Shown here one piece after another: positions 34,651 to 45,524 of a stretch of DNA of 64,000 nt. The translations under genes were made by a program, and so were the position numbers. Position 1 is the stretch's first letter; each line of letters starts with the position of its first letter. Source of the DNA: Lutjanus erythropterus (lineage: Eukaryota; Chordata; Actinopteri; Lutjaniformes; Lutjanidae); assembly GCA_020091685.1 (NCBI GenBank), contig CM034607.1, forward strand, positions 6,693,465 to 6,757,464, in the 5' to 3' direction. The notes under the pieces were generated by a model. The model made no database searches and was not told where the DNA came from. It worked only from the letters and a program-made list of their open reading frames with translations.

Positions 34651-36054
34651 AAAGGAGCTAACATGAAAACTGACATGCATTTATGTTAGTGTTACTTTAA
34701 AACTCCTATGCAGATGTTAGCTACAGTTGTTGGGGTCTGTGTAGGGGATGTTTGATAGACCTGGCAAATTGAAACATGACCCAATCTAAGCATCAGAGCA
34801 GGCCTAAACCATACTCTTTATAATATTATTTATAGAGAACTAATAGTTCCCAACAAGAGCAAGCACTGGTGGGGAAAAACCTTTTAACAGGCAGAAATGT
34901 TCAGTGGATCCAAACTCTTCCACCAAGACTGGATGGACTCATCTTTCCCTGTAATATGTCCAGCATAATCAGCCACACATTGTCACAAGTTTATTAACTG
35001 GTGGGAAAGTTACCTCACCATGGCATCCCTAGTATGAGCACACTTCCTCCATGTAAAAGCTTAAATAACAAAACATCCAGCTAAATAAGAGCGTGGTACT
35101 TTCCCCCAAGATCTATTGACATTTTCCACGATTAAAGCCTCTAAGTCTCTGTAATGTAATCACATCACTGCCCAAAGTTTCTGTCCTTGATTGCACTAAA
35201 CATTTTCCCAAACATACTAATGTCAGCTGGCTGAAGTTCTCAGAATCTCGCTTGCTTTACACAGAATCACTTTGCCTACTGAGTGTTGCACCTTTAAAAG
35301 CAGTTCCTCCTCAGATATTTCTGTAGATCAAATAACCCTCTTTCCTCTGAGCACACCAATAAAATGTAAAGTGATGATCTACAGTCCATCAGCCTATATT
35401 TGGAAGAAGTCTTTGATGAGGCCCTAGAAGAGATTTAAAAACTCAAAAAGGGCGAAAAGGAGGATTTGTCCGGTCACTTAGGGTGATGAATTCCCTCACT
35501 GTGATCATTTTTTCAGTGCTCTCCGACATGTGTTATCCTCAGCCTTCTGTCAGCACCTGCCTGCCCTTCTTTTCCACCAAACCCAGCCCGCCGTGATGCC
35601 ACACGGAAACACCTTCTCCGCTCTGACGTCTACTGTTATTTCACATGGAGACGAAATGTGTTCGGAAAGGGAAAAAAAAAAAAAGAGCGAGGAAGAAACG
35701 AAGGCAGCATCACAAAGGCCTCATTGTTTAAGCGGTGTAATTGTCTCTTCAAGTATTGCCACGGTGAATCTCAGAGACGGATGGCTCACCTGTTCTTTCC
35801 ATTCGAGCCCTCTCCTTGGATCTCCTCCGGTAGACCGCATCCACAGCAGCTCTGTTGGGTGGGAGGAGGACATGGAAACAGAAAGTTCTGGACGGTCACT
35901 CAGTATTCAAAACCTTCCACACTGCTCCATTTAAATCCTTCAGTTGTCGTCATCAGTATAAATCCAAAGTTTTGTATTCATCAGGTAGGAATATGTGGAA
36001 TCCTGACAAGTTGGAAAAACTGATTAAGAACAACTTCTCATACCAGACTTCAAT
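34651..36054. other. Unique DNA, GC-richer 35,470-35,900
   Basis: Three overlapping frames of 79-134 codons (35,530-36,094) occupy the GC-richer block, in all three plus-strand frames. None has a domain and each includes an A-tract translation (EREKKKK). Open frames in three registers reflect composition, not coding. Confidence 0.35.
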
Positions 36055-36190
36055 ACATCTTTATGACTGTTGTCATGAGTCATTTGGTCAATAATGTCAC
36101 GTTTAATGTGAAGTTGTTTGAGATGTCTTTGTGATGACAACTTGACATTAACCATAACAACATAACCTGTCATCAACATGCCATAGCAGG
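36055..36190 (+). mobile_element. Fragment of the GGTAACACTTTACTTGAAG family
   Basis: TTTATGACTGTTGTCATGAG, GTTTGAGATGTCTTTGTGAT and AACTTGACATTAACCATAAC match the fragment at 14,320-14,545 (GACATGTCTTTGATGTCAC, CAACTCAACATTACC). Confidence 0.55.
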
Positions 36191-36192
36191 CT

Positions 36193-36535
36193 TAATTGAT
36201 CCTTTGCTAAGCCCCACCTCCAAACAGCAAATGTCCAATCATAGCTTAGCAACGGAAACTAGTGCTGTCAAGCTTTGCATTTCTCTCCACGTTGAAGGTG
36301 TGCAGGAGGCTCTGAGAAGAGCGATACTCAGCGTTTCGTGAGACTGGACAGTGACATCTTTTTTGTAGTCTCTCAAAAATGTGAAACACAAGAGCACAGC
36401 CGGCTAACTAACGCTAGTGTACTAGCTGCAGTAACTTCACCTCCAGCCAAACTTGTTAGATACCACTGCATCTGTATTAGTTATTCAGGGGGCTTGAGGA
36501 GGAGGATGTGGGCTGATGCAGAATCTAACTTGGCC
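36193..36535 (+). mobile_element. AATTGATCCTTTGCTAAGCC-ended MITE, one end
   Basis: The first 45 bp (AATTGATCCTTTGCTAAGCC, then CCACCTCCAAACAGCAA) match the inverted ends of the element at 49,544-50,644, especially its right end in complement. Its other end is not visible and may have been lost when the LINE inserted at 36,536. Confidence 0.6.
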
Positions 36536-37098
36536 AACCAGAACTAAGAAACACTATCACATCACTCCTGTTTTAGCATCTTTACATTGGCTCCCTTTAT
36601 GTTTTAGAATAGATTTTAAGATTTTATTGATGACCCATAAAGCTCTTCATGATCTCACTCCTTCATATATCACTGACCTGTTAATACCCTACACACCAGG
36701 ACCTACCTTGAGATCCTCGGGCAGAGGTCTTTTGTCTGTTCCTCAGGCCTGGCTAAAAACTAAAGGGGACAGGGCCTTTTCAGTCACAGAAATCAGTCCG
36801 ACCGAGTCTTTCTGAAAACATACTTTTATCAGAAAGCCTTTCCTGATTTTTCCAAATTTTTGATTGTTTTGAACTGTTTTTCTTAAAATGTTTTTATTTT
36901 CATGTTCTTGCCAGTTTACACTTCATTATTTTATGTTTTCTTTTAAAATTTAATGATTTTCCAACCTGTCTGTTTTATTTGCTGCCCTTGTGAAGGAAGT
37001 GGCACCATGCAATTTTATTTTGTTGCCTTTGTGAAGCACTTTGTAATATGGATTTTGAAAGTTTTTTATAAGTAAATATTATTTTTATTAATTTTATT
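36536..37098 (+). pseudogene. CR1/L2-type LINE: broken pol C-terminus and 3' UTR
   Basis: The frame at 36,540-36,785 carries HITPVLASLHWLPL, RIDFKILLMTHKALHDLTPS and LKTKGDRAFSV, hallmarks of the region downstream of reverse transcriptase in fish CR1/L2-like LINEs. A deletion near 36,790-36,805 removes the usual LWNSLP region. The reading resumes one frame over at 36,806 with VFLKTYFYQKAFP. A 3' UTR with GTGAAGCACTTTGTAATA and a TATAAGTAAATATTATT tail follows. 5'-truncated and inactive. Confidence 0.85.
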
Positions 37099-37443
37099 GT
37101 GAGCAGGAACTACTTTCTTTCTAGTACTTTAATTATCCTAGAAAGAAAATAGTTCCTACATGAAACTGCTCACAGCAAGGTCTGTGGATTATCTTGAGTA
37201 ACCGGGTCATGACTTCTGGGAAGAGACACTGGTTTAGAATTTTCAAATGTAATTTTTTGGTGCTTTGAGCACCACAAGCTGAGTGCCATTTAGTTCCATT
37301 ATATTGGAGAGAAGGCAGACATCTCTACAGCCGTTATCTCAAAAGCTCTGCAACTCACACCAAAATAATTTAGATGGATAAAAAGCACTACAGGCCAGGG
37401 GAAAATATGTATTTTTGATTTTAGGGTAGAGTGGCCCTTTAAG
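37099..37443 (+). mobile_element. Dispersed element D, copy 3, with terminal hairpin
   Basis: AAGGTCTGTGGATTATCTTG, TAACCGGGTCATGACTTCTG, TTTGGTGCTTTGAGCACCAC, AAGCTGAGTGCCATTTAGTT and GTGGCCCTTTAAG define the element. Its left end is a long imperfect hairpin (37,099-37,173): GTGAGCAGGAACTACTTTCT pairs with AGAAAGAAAATAGTTCCT and CTGCTCAC. The LINE tail stops exactly at the hairpin base. Other copies are at 10,985 and 14,894. Confidence 0.75.
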
Positions 37444-39554
37444 ACAGACTTGAAAAACAATACAAATCTAACTCTTCACTCACATAACAACAATCTTAAA
37501 GGTAGCATTTTTATCCAAAATTTAGTCTCCTTGTCATAAAAATGACAGCCTGGCCTGTCAGAGGATCTCAAGTGCACAAAGTGTTCTTCCCTGTCTAAAG
37601 CCAAACTTTTGTTATAAGGGAACTCCAGCCATTGTGCAGATAAACATCAGTTTACATGTCATGCAGAACATTCCTCAGCAACTGAAAACAGTTGAACGAT
37701 GTCTGTTGTGGCTCTGCACACGTCTGCCAAAACAACCCTGATAATGTCATTATGGTTATGAGTTCTGATCTGATGATGACATCATTGGGGTTACCTCAGT
37801 CTGGGTTTGGAGAATACGAAATTTTGAAACAGAGCTTGCATTTCAAACTAGAGTTGATTGAACAAAGATGGAATTTACCACAAAGGGAAAGTCTAACCCC
37901 GGACTTGACCGCGAGCGAGTCAGGGATGTTTTTTGCTTGCACACCTCAGACAACAGAAACGCTTTCATTTTTTATCAGTGCAGCTATCTGCAACATCCCT
38001 GTGTGTCTCACGTCCCAGCTGCATCTGACGGGTGTAAACATGTGCTAAAACATTTCATATTTATTATAGACTTGAAGTCTATTTTTTTTTTTTTGACAAT
38101 ACATGCATAAACACAAGGCTGGTGCCCAGTAAAAAGGCACTGAAAATGTATTTTATCCACCAGAGAGCAGCTCATCTTGCTCCGGTTTAATCCCACAGAC
38201 TACCTTCACTTTACCCTGCAGCTGGTAAGCAAGACACAGGAACTTCTTTTTTCTGCACAAATGAACAAATGCATGAACAAAATGTACATTTACTGCCACA
38301 AGACAACTTTATTGTTAAACTTTAATCTCTCTGGTCCACATCAAATGTGGCATGAACCCTGTCATTAAGCAATCGTTATGCTGACGTGATGTTTGCAGTC
38401 TAGACAAGGGATAACAAAGAATAGCTACATGTTGCATTATGGGAAATGTAGGATCGAGCTTGGTCTATACTAGGGACTTAACGTCACAATGCCTTATCTT
38501 CTGTTGCATCAATTTTGGCCACTCTTTTCAAAATCTTTTGAGTGTCCTCCAACTTTTTATTCACAAAATACTAAATAGCTGAATTTCCACTTTAATAATT
38601 AAATTTAGTGCTTCACAAATATATTGTCCTTGGGTCAGTTGGGGGAATTTTGGCCAAAAAACTGTCAGACATTATTAAAGCAATTTTCTAAATGTCATCC
38701 ATTCTGACAAATGTTTATTCATCTTAAGCAACACTGGAATACACAAGCTCTTAATGCTATTGTTGTCTCCTTCCTTCCTTCTTTCACAGGGAATGAATTT
38801 GGGACACATTTCCCTTGAGATATTAAACTTGATTTGGCTTTTATTTTGTAATCCTTATATCCTTATCAAACATTTTGATTTGTTTAAACTGTCAATGACT
38901 CCCTTCGGAGATGTTCTCTTGATTTTCCCACAGAAAAGCATCAGATGGAGCGCCAGATAAGGGAGGGGGGGAGAATGATTAAAAGTGTGTGAGACAAATG
39001 AGGACTTGAGCTCCAGTACTGGAGGGACCTTCGACTAAAATCCTTAAAAGAGCAGCAATAACCACAGATATAATTCGGTAGAGATGGAGCTCCACGATGT
39101 TGGGCTCCAGTCTCAATTTGTGATGCTGCTTGAATGTTTGGTTTATTCTTTTTACAAGAAGCCAAGTTCAACAGCCTTTGGTGCTGGAAAACAAACCCAA
39201 GAGGAACTGTTGAACAGGCGTGTTAATCACTGCTTCATCTGTTTCCTTTGCAGTGTGAAGCACATGGAGTACAAGTCTGCACAGAAGGCTAATTTACTTC
39301 TGTTGACAGTACATTGTGTACATTTACAGAAAACACTTAAAAAGAGTGAGAAGGATGAATTGAGCCTATGACAATTTAAATCACAAATTTAATTGTATTT
39401 ATCTCCCATCAAGATATGTCTGGAAATTATCTATATATGTCTTGAAGTCAGCAGAGCTCATGCAAAACCAAAACCATCAATGTATACTACCAAGTATTGT
39501 CTTTGTGTCCAAATCCTGGTACAGCCTCTGTGCAATTGTTAGCCAGGAAGACAG
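37444..39554. other. Unique DNA, no gene seen
   Basis: Homopolymer T run at 38,081-38,095. Frames at 37,692-38,110, 38,177-38,368, 38,754-38,960 and 39,084-39,371 lack recognisable domains. TCTGTTTCCTTTGCAG at 39,239-39,254 is a good acceptor, but no convincing donor closes an exon after it. Confidence 0.35.
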
Positions 39555-39690
39555 GTATGCTAGTGATGTTTCACAGTCATAATGTTCACCGCTTCAAGCA
39601 CTTAGAATGTTAGCATGCAAACATTTGCTAATTAGCACTTGAAAACAAAGTTCACTGAAGCTGATGTCATTAGTTTTCTGCAGGAAAATA
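39555..39690 (+). mobile_element. Piece of the dispersed repeat seen at 770-1225
   Basis: ATAATGTTCACCG, AATGTTAGCATGCAAACATT, TGCTAATTAGCACTTGAAAA and GCTGATGTCATTAGTTTTC follow the order of that family. Confidence 0.65.
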
Positions 39691-40556
39691 ATCCCTTCAT
39701 GCCTAAAAATGGCTTAGATCTGATATACTGTATCTAATCACCTAATCTAAGATCATGCATATGAATGTTAGAAAGCCCTGAAGGCAAACTTCTCATACAT
39801 GTCAAATCCACTTTTTTAAGAAAAACGTTATCTTGTTAATGCCATACTAGCAGCTCATGGGGACGATCTTTATCTTCGTCCTGTTTAGGAGAATAGCTAT
39901 CCGCTACCAAACTGTTTTCAGTAACATTTGCCTTAACTTTCTCCATCACAACCAACAAAGCCAAATAAAAATGTCTTGTCAGCATCTGACATGAGCGTTC
40001 ATGTAACTTGGCAAGCTAATGTTGGCTAAAATCATCCAGCAGCAACACTGCTAGATTTGTTGGACACAGTCAACAGATAAAACAAAAAATATGTTCAGCT
40101 TGACCAACATGCTGGCTCGTATTTGCTGTGTCCCCAGGATTAAATGGGTAGAACAGTATCAGGCTTCATCGGTTTGTAGAATTTCAACAGCTCTCTGAAG
40201 AATGACAACTGCAAACCCGAGTTTTCTTTGGAAGCTTAGCTGGGACATTACGATAATTCCACATAAACTGCAGATCGGGTCATACAAGGCTCACTATTTC
40301 TCCTTTTGCAACTTTCTAACCAAAAGCTGAACACATCTTAGCCATTGAAAATGGTCCAATTTACCTTGTAAAGTATCAACATGTAGCTATAAAAAACCTG
40401 ACCTCACAAGTTGACGGGATTGGTTTTGTATGTTACATATGAAACTCTGGCTGTCTGTGCCTGTTTTTAAGAATGTTATTGGTACATAGCAGTTCCAAGG
40501 AAGAAATGCCTCGTCATGGTGTTGACTGCTTATTTTTCTCATGATTTTTTTCTAGC

Positions 40557-40630
40557 GCGCTGATTCCCGAAGTGTGGACCGTGGCCTACTGGTGGGCTGT
40601 GAAGGACCTACAGGTGGGCCTTAAGAAGTC
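40557..40630 (+). mobile_element. hAT-like MITE end (GATTCCCGAAGTGTGG)
   Basis: CTGATTCCCGAAGTGTGGAC, GTGGCCTACTGGTGGGC and GACCTACAGGTGGGCC resemble the start of a fish hAT-type MITE. Extent to the right is uncertain. The flanking TTTTTTTCTAG and GTGGGC mimic an exon, but the repeat identity explains the block. Confidence 0.5.
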
Positions 40631-40825
40631 AGAGAAGCTTAAAAATATTATGTTGGAACTTACCATAAAATATTTATGATTAATGTTTTAAAAAAGTCAT
40701 CAGAACTGCTTAAAAAGGCCATGGCATTTAAATTACTTGTTATTCTTTATTTATCGGACCTATTTTAGCTGATACTAACAAGCAACAATCATTGACACCC
40801 AAGGAATTAAACAATTAATCTACTG

Positions 40826-41608
40826 CAGTGGTTCCAACCTTTATTCCTTGGAGCCTCCCCTACCTGTATCTAGGGAAAGCTGACCCTCCCCCAAACACAG
40901 ACTTTTGTATAAATTGCAGGGTTCATAAAGGAGCTGGAAAACCTTGAAAACACTTGAATTTTAATGCAGTGCTTAAGTGCATGTATTTTGAATAAAGAGC
41001 TTGAAAATACTTGAAATTGTAATCACATTACTTAGATAATAAATCGCTACCTGACTGAATTAGTTAGTTAACTGTTTAGATAAAGAAATAAAATAAGTCA
41101 GATTTTTGCTGAGCCAGATTGTACAGGAAGCATCAGTTGATTAGTAGCCAAATAAGAATTTAACCGATTAAGCATGCAGTAATTGATAATCAATCATTAG
41201 TATAGAAATGGCATTAATTGCATCTCATTTGACATTGTTTTGTCTGGCGGAGCTGTTCATGGATAATGCACAAAATGCATTATCCTAATAGGAAGCCAAG
41301 GCTACTACAGACAGGTGACACATTTTGAAATAAAACTTTAAGTCACAAAACATAATTTTGGTTAATAATAGCATAATAACACATCATTTAATGTGATGAA
41401 GAGTATAAATATGTCCTAATGTGCTAGAAAACCTTGAAAAAGCACCTTGAAAATGCTTGAAAAGAGCTTCAGTTTGATTTTGGTTTATGAACCCTGAAAC
41501 TGTGATTTTAGTTGACATGTGCAAATCTGACAGACAAAGTTTTGGGGACCCCCTGTGATTTCTGGCGCCCCCCTAAGTGGAGCCTGGACCCCAAGTTGGG
41601 AACCAGTG
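40826..41608 (+). mobile_element. CAGTGGTTCC hAT-type MITE with a nested element
   Basis: The left end is CAGTGGTTCCAACCTTTATT and the right end read inward is CACTGGTTCCCAACTTGG. Internal blocks are CTTGGAGCCTCCCCTACCTG, GGGAAAGCTGACCC, GGGGACCCCCTGTGATTTCT and CCCTAAGTGGAGCC. Flanking octamers ATCTACTG and AGCTGTTG match at only five of eight positions, so the target duplication is doubtful. The inside is occupied by the element at 40,917-41,496. Confidence 0.75.
40917..41496 (+). mobile_element. Nested MITE with CAGGGTTCATAAA ends
   Basis: Left end CAGGGTTCATAAAGG; right end read inward CAGGGTTCATAAACC, a 13-bp perfect inverted repeat. Near the ends CTGGAAAACCTTGAAAACAC and GAAAACCTTGAAAAAGCACC also mirror or repeat each other. 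It lies inside the older CAGTGGTTCC element, so it inserted later. Non-coding. Confidence 0.75.
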
Positions 41609-42692
41609 AGCTGTTGGATTACTCCAAAAATCATCAACTGGAAATACTGTAAATACACCTTCGAACTCCTCCCAAATCAGTGATCCATATTAATTACTAT
41701 TTTAAAAGAAACTTAACTATTGCATGCTGATTAGTCAAACATCAATAAACTGCATTTAGGCTGCTAGAAATTTTGCTTATCGGTGGTTTGATGCCTGAGG
41801 TGCACCTGCCATATCACAGGTGTAAACCCTGCCTGGGATCCTACCTGATGTTATCCACTGTAAAGCTATCCATTAAACAAAAAAAGACATGTTTAAAGCC
41901 CTGAATATTAATGCCAGCGCTGATGTTCAAAACCTCAGATTGTTTGAACCTCAAAGTGCACATTTTCTTGGCAATCAGAGGAAATTTTCTTCAATTTAAT
42001 TGAATGTTCAAAATGAAAAGGTTCCTTTTGAACATGGGCACTTAAACCTGAAGCATGGAACACTTGAACTCCTCACTCAGACTGGCTCTCTGCTGTCTAT
42101 ATTTGTAACCCGTTCTCTGCAGCCTGCCAAGGAATGTGCCAGTATCAACACGCTTAAATTCCACTAAAAATTCCATCTAAATGGCCCATTCACAAACAAA
42201 TCCAGCCTGTCCCGGCCTGATGGGAGCCTCCTCCTTGGCCCTGGAGCTAACGCAGCAGCGAGGCAGCACACCGAGTTGCTCAGGTGGACTTACACCTTGT
42301 TTGGTAACTGTATCTGCTGGTGTTTTGTGGTGTCCTGTGAGCCACGGTGCCATAAAGGAGCTTGTTTCCCGGCAGCGCTCTGACCGAGCGGGACAATGGA
42401 GAAGCCTGGGAACTGAAACACAGTAGGCAGCCACTAGTGGAAACCCAAGAGCTGTGATCTGCTCCCAAGTCACTGCCTTGGTTTTGTCATTATACAACCC
42501 TATAATGTACACAGGCCTTCCCACTAACAGTACTGTATGATCTCGCTGTGCCTGCGAGGGGTAAAAACAGGACACAGCTTTTTCTCAGTGGCAAGGCTGG
42601 GATGGTTAACTTTAACTTGATTACTTTCCTTCACTTTTAGATTACCTCAGTATAAATTATGGCTAAATTCTTCAGCCTATTGTAGTGTTTTT
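41609..42692. other. Unique DNA, GC-richer 42,180-42,430
   Basis: The 132-codon minus-strand frame and two smaller ones overlap in the GC-richer block. None has a recognisable domain, and their mutual overlap on both strands argues against coding. Confidence 0.35.
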
Positions 42693-42966
42693 TGGGCTGC
42701 AGCTAACAATCATTGATTAATCAGTCGATTATTTTGGTCTATGATATGTCAGAAAATGGGGCAAAATGTTAAAATGTCTTGTTTTGTCCATAAATCATCA
42801 GTTTACTGTCAAAGAGGAGTAATGAAACCAAAAAAGATTCACATTTAAGAAGCTGACACCTGACAATTTTGTTCTTAAAAATGAATCCAAACGATTAATT
42901 GATTATCAAAATAGATGCGGATGAATTTAATAGTCAGTGAATAATAGATTAATCGTTGCAGCTCTG
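42693..42966 (+). mobile_element. GGGCTGCAGCTAAC MITE, complete copy
   Basis: Left end TGGGCTGCAGCTAACAAT; right end read inward AGAGCTGCAACGATTAAT. Internal blocks GATTAATCAGTCGATTATTT, AATGTCTTGTTTTGTCC, ACATTTAAGAAGCTG and GATTAATTGATTATCAAAAT match a common teleost hAT-like MITE. No clean target duplication found. Confidence 0.8.
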
Positions 42967-43499
42967 GATGTTTTATGTTTGTTGTTAGGTTTATTAGTTT
43001 GCTCAGCTATTCCTTTGTTGTGCACAATTTATTGATTGATTGATTTAAAGACAGAAAATGGTGAAATTTCCACCTCGTGAGTCATTTTTCCAGTAGAAGT
43101 TATGATAATGAACTGGCAGCTGTGTGTTCACTGTCATGTTAGCATCCCAGAGGAGAGGAAAAATTCAAAATAAGATCTCATCTTTGTTTAGCATGTGTCT
43201 CTGAGACATAAATGAGCTCAAATTCAGACCAATATGAGACTTGGACCATTTTCTCATTTTTCTTAAATTCGGCTCCTGAGAAACAGCCTTTGACTCATCT
43301 TGGGAGTAATTTGAACCCAACTGAAGATCTTAAAATGTTCTCTCTTTGTTTTGTCTCTCTGCACTGATCTTCAATTGTCTTCAATAATCAGCTCTTGAGA
43401 AAACAGAAACTAAAACTAAAACTCAAAGAAAGCTTAAATGGGACCTTAAATTTGTCTCAGTGGTCAGATAAAAGTCTGGGATATTACTCTTTATTCAAA

Positions 43500-43652
43500 A
43501 AATTGAAATCCAGCTAATAATCCCCATTTTTTACTAAATGTACCTGCAATCTGATTATGTCTCTTTTTGATCTAATTTAACTATAATGGACTACTTTTTT
43601 GTGTCCAGATTACATAATCCTGTTACATGTAATCCACTGCTCTCCAGCCCAG
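43500..43652 (-). mobile_element. Half of a TAACTGTAATCC-type MITE
   Basis: GTACCTGCAATCTGATTATG, GTGTCCAGATTACATAATCC and TGTTACATGTAATCCACTGC, ending CTCCAGCCCAG, form the end of the family whose other half is at 23,315-23,425. Confidence 0.55.
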
Positions 43653-43672
43653 CTCAGTGGTTTGCCTGGACA

Positions 43673-43707
43673 TGACTGACTGACTGACTGACAAACTAAC
43701 TGACTGA
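43673..43707 (+). repeat. TGAC microsatellite
   Basis: About six tandem TGAC/ACTG units with one interruption (ACAAACTA). Confidence 0.85.
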
Positions 43708-44464
43708 TAATGTGCAGCTTCATGGAGCAGCGAGCCAGAGGTTAGATATGTAAAGGTGTTTATTCTTTTGCCAAAAAAAGAAGAAAATGAACCGTGCTTT
43801 TATTTTAGCGGAGTTTACAGACCGTATTTTGTCAGTTGTCAGTTCAAAGGCTGGAGGTTCAACTCGAGCATGCCTGCGTCCATGTGTGTTCACTTACACA
43901 GGTCGTACTCAATTGAAAACAGTTCGAGGGATCAACCCTACACAGCTGACTGTCAAAACTCACATGAACAAACCCTGTGGACGACACTCTCTCGTTCCAC
44001 AGCAAGGATGATTTGGCAGTTATTATTGATAACTCTGGTTTATTAAAGCTTGGATCTTTTTTCCAGAGGTCTGGCCTGCAAACTCAAGTGGGACGAACAA
44101 GGTCACAGTCCTGAAGTACCTCCTTTTTAGCACCGACATGAATCATAGAAATTTATCATTCATCAGTGATTCCACAGAATACAACTGAATCACCAGTGAT
44201 TCTGAGAAACTGTTAATCTTGTCAGCTACTTATGAGGCCAGAATGAGCTCAGCTTCTCTCATGTTTGGATCTGATCCTTTTCTCTGTTTTATATCACTTT
44301 TTTTCTTGTCTGTTAGTCAAACAAAGCAAGTAATATGAAGATTGTTTTGGCTTTGGGGCATTTTACGCTATTTATTAGTTAATATGATATATGTTTTGCT
44401 GTTTTCTTGCATTTTATCAACCAAACAATTAATTGTATTAATTTTCTTTTTTTTCTTTTTTTAG
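43708..44464. other. No recognised feature
   Basis: Two overlapping plus-strand frames at 43,756-44,046 have no recognisable domain. The stretch ends in a T-rich run directly before the exon-like segment. Confidence 0.35.
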
Positions 44465-44559
44465 GACTTCAAGAGCTTGGTGCTGGTTCTCAGCTGTGCA
44501 AGTCTATCTTAGCACTTTGTCTTCTTCGACCACTTTTCTCCTCTGCACAGACAGGACAG
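44465..44559 (+). other. Candidate internal exon, 95 nt
   Basis: A very T-rich tract ending TTTTTTTAG precedes it and GACAG is followed by GTAATC. Two of three frames are open. One reads LQELGAGSQLCKSILALCLL and continues to GQ exactly at the donor. I do not recognise it. It could be an exon of a non-coding transcript or chance. Confidence 0.25.
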
Positions 44560-45109
44560 GTAATCAAGGTACGGTAGCCCAATCTGGGGGGCATAAGCAA
44601 TAAAATTGTTGTTTTTCTGGGGATTTAACATGCATCAAGTCAATTGAGTGTGTGAGGTTGCCTAGAAAATAAAAGGTGAGGGTCCCGCTAAAGTGCCTTG
44701 AGGGGAAAAACACAGGAAATCAACAGGGACGAACTTGAGTCTGCAGTCAAGAAAGAATGAAGCCAAGGCATGAGTTCTAAAAACTGAGGACTTGAGGCTG
44801 CTTCAACAACGAGTCGATCATCAGAAACCCCCAGATTAAAATGCCCAACTTTACAGCAGAAATATAGTTAATTTCTCTGTTTATGAAAACTGTAGGGGGT
44901 GATTTTTTTTATATATCTAACGCGTTTATTTATGTCATCGCCCCCCGGTCGCTCATAAAGGCGACTTATAAAGGTGTCAACTTGATTTATTTTAGGTTTT
45001 AAGTAATATGTATTGAATTTATGTCACCTGACATTTGTTGCTCAAGCCTGTGTTCTTTTTGTAAATCTACCCAAGTAATTTTGGTACCTAAACATAACCA
45101 ATTGACAAC

Positions 45110-45500
45110 TGTTTCAGACATGACTTGGCTAGTTCAGGCGGTCAACTCAAGCTGCACCACAATCACATATGACACGCCTCACACTCTGTAGTACATACCA
45201 AACCAAACACACCCTTCCAATCTGGCGGTCTATTTAAACCACTAAAACCTCTCATCTCTCCCTCTGCCTGTCGAGGCCATTGCTGCCTTGCTTCAGCGCC
45301 ACTGCCTGTTCATTCAGCCTCACCACCAAACCCCAGCATCCACCTGCAGACTCTAACAGGAGATCCAAAATATGTGTTCATCACTCCTCAGTATCTCGAT
45401 GTAAACTTCATCTGTGAGGAGTGATGAGGTCAGAGCCTAGACGCCAAACTTTAACTATGTTCTGTTGCACCATTAAAAAGTCTTAGACTTGAGTTGTCTG
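45110..45500 (+). mobile_element. LTR-like segment, unassigned
   Basis: Features in order: a TATTTAAACC box (45,231), a C-rich leader, a perfect hairpin (45,378-45,427) and ATTAAA (45,472). This resembles the promoter-to-poly(A) layout of an LTR or LTR-like repeat. No paired copy, terminal TG/CA or target duplication was identified. Confidence 0.3.
45378..45427. other. Perfect 13-bp inverted repeat
   Basis: TCATCACTCCTCA (45,378-45,390) is the exact complement of TGAGGAGTGATGA (45,415-45,427) around a 24-base loop. Confidence 0.6.
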
Positions 45501-45524
45501 ACTGAACTACAGGAAAGGCCATAA

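Noticed and set aside
35530-36094. Three overlapping plus-strand frames of 79-134 codons
   Set aside because: Open in all three registers, which reflects composition rather than selection on a protein; no domain seen.
40557-40591. Possible 35-nt exon between TTTTTTTCTAG and GTGGGC
   Set aside because: The sequence fits the end of a fish hAT-type MITE (GATTCCCGAAGTGTGG), which explains it better.
42177-42575. 132-codon minus-strand frame
   Set aside because: Overlapped by unrelated frames on both strands and without recognisable motifs.
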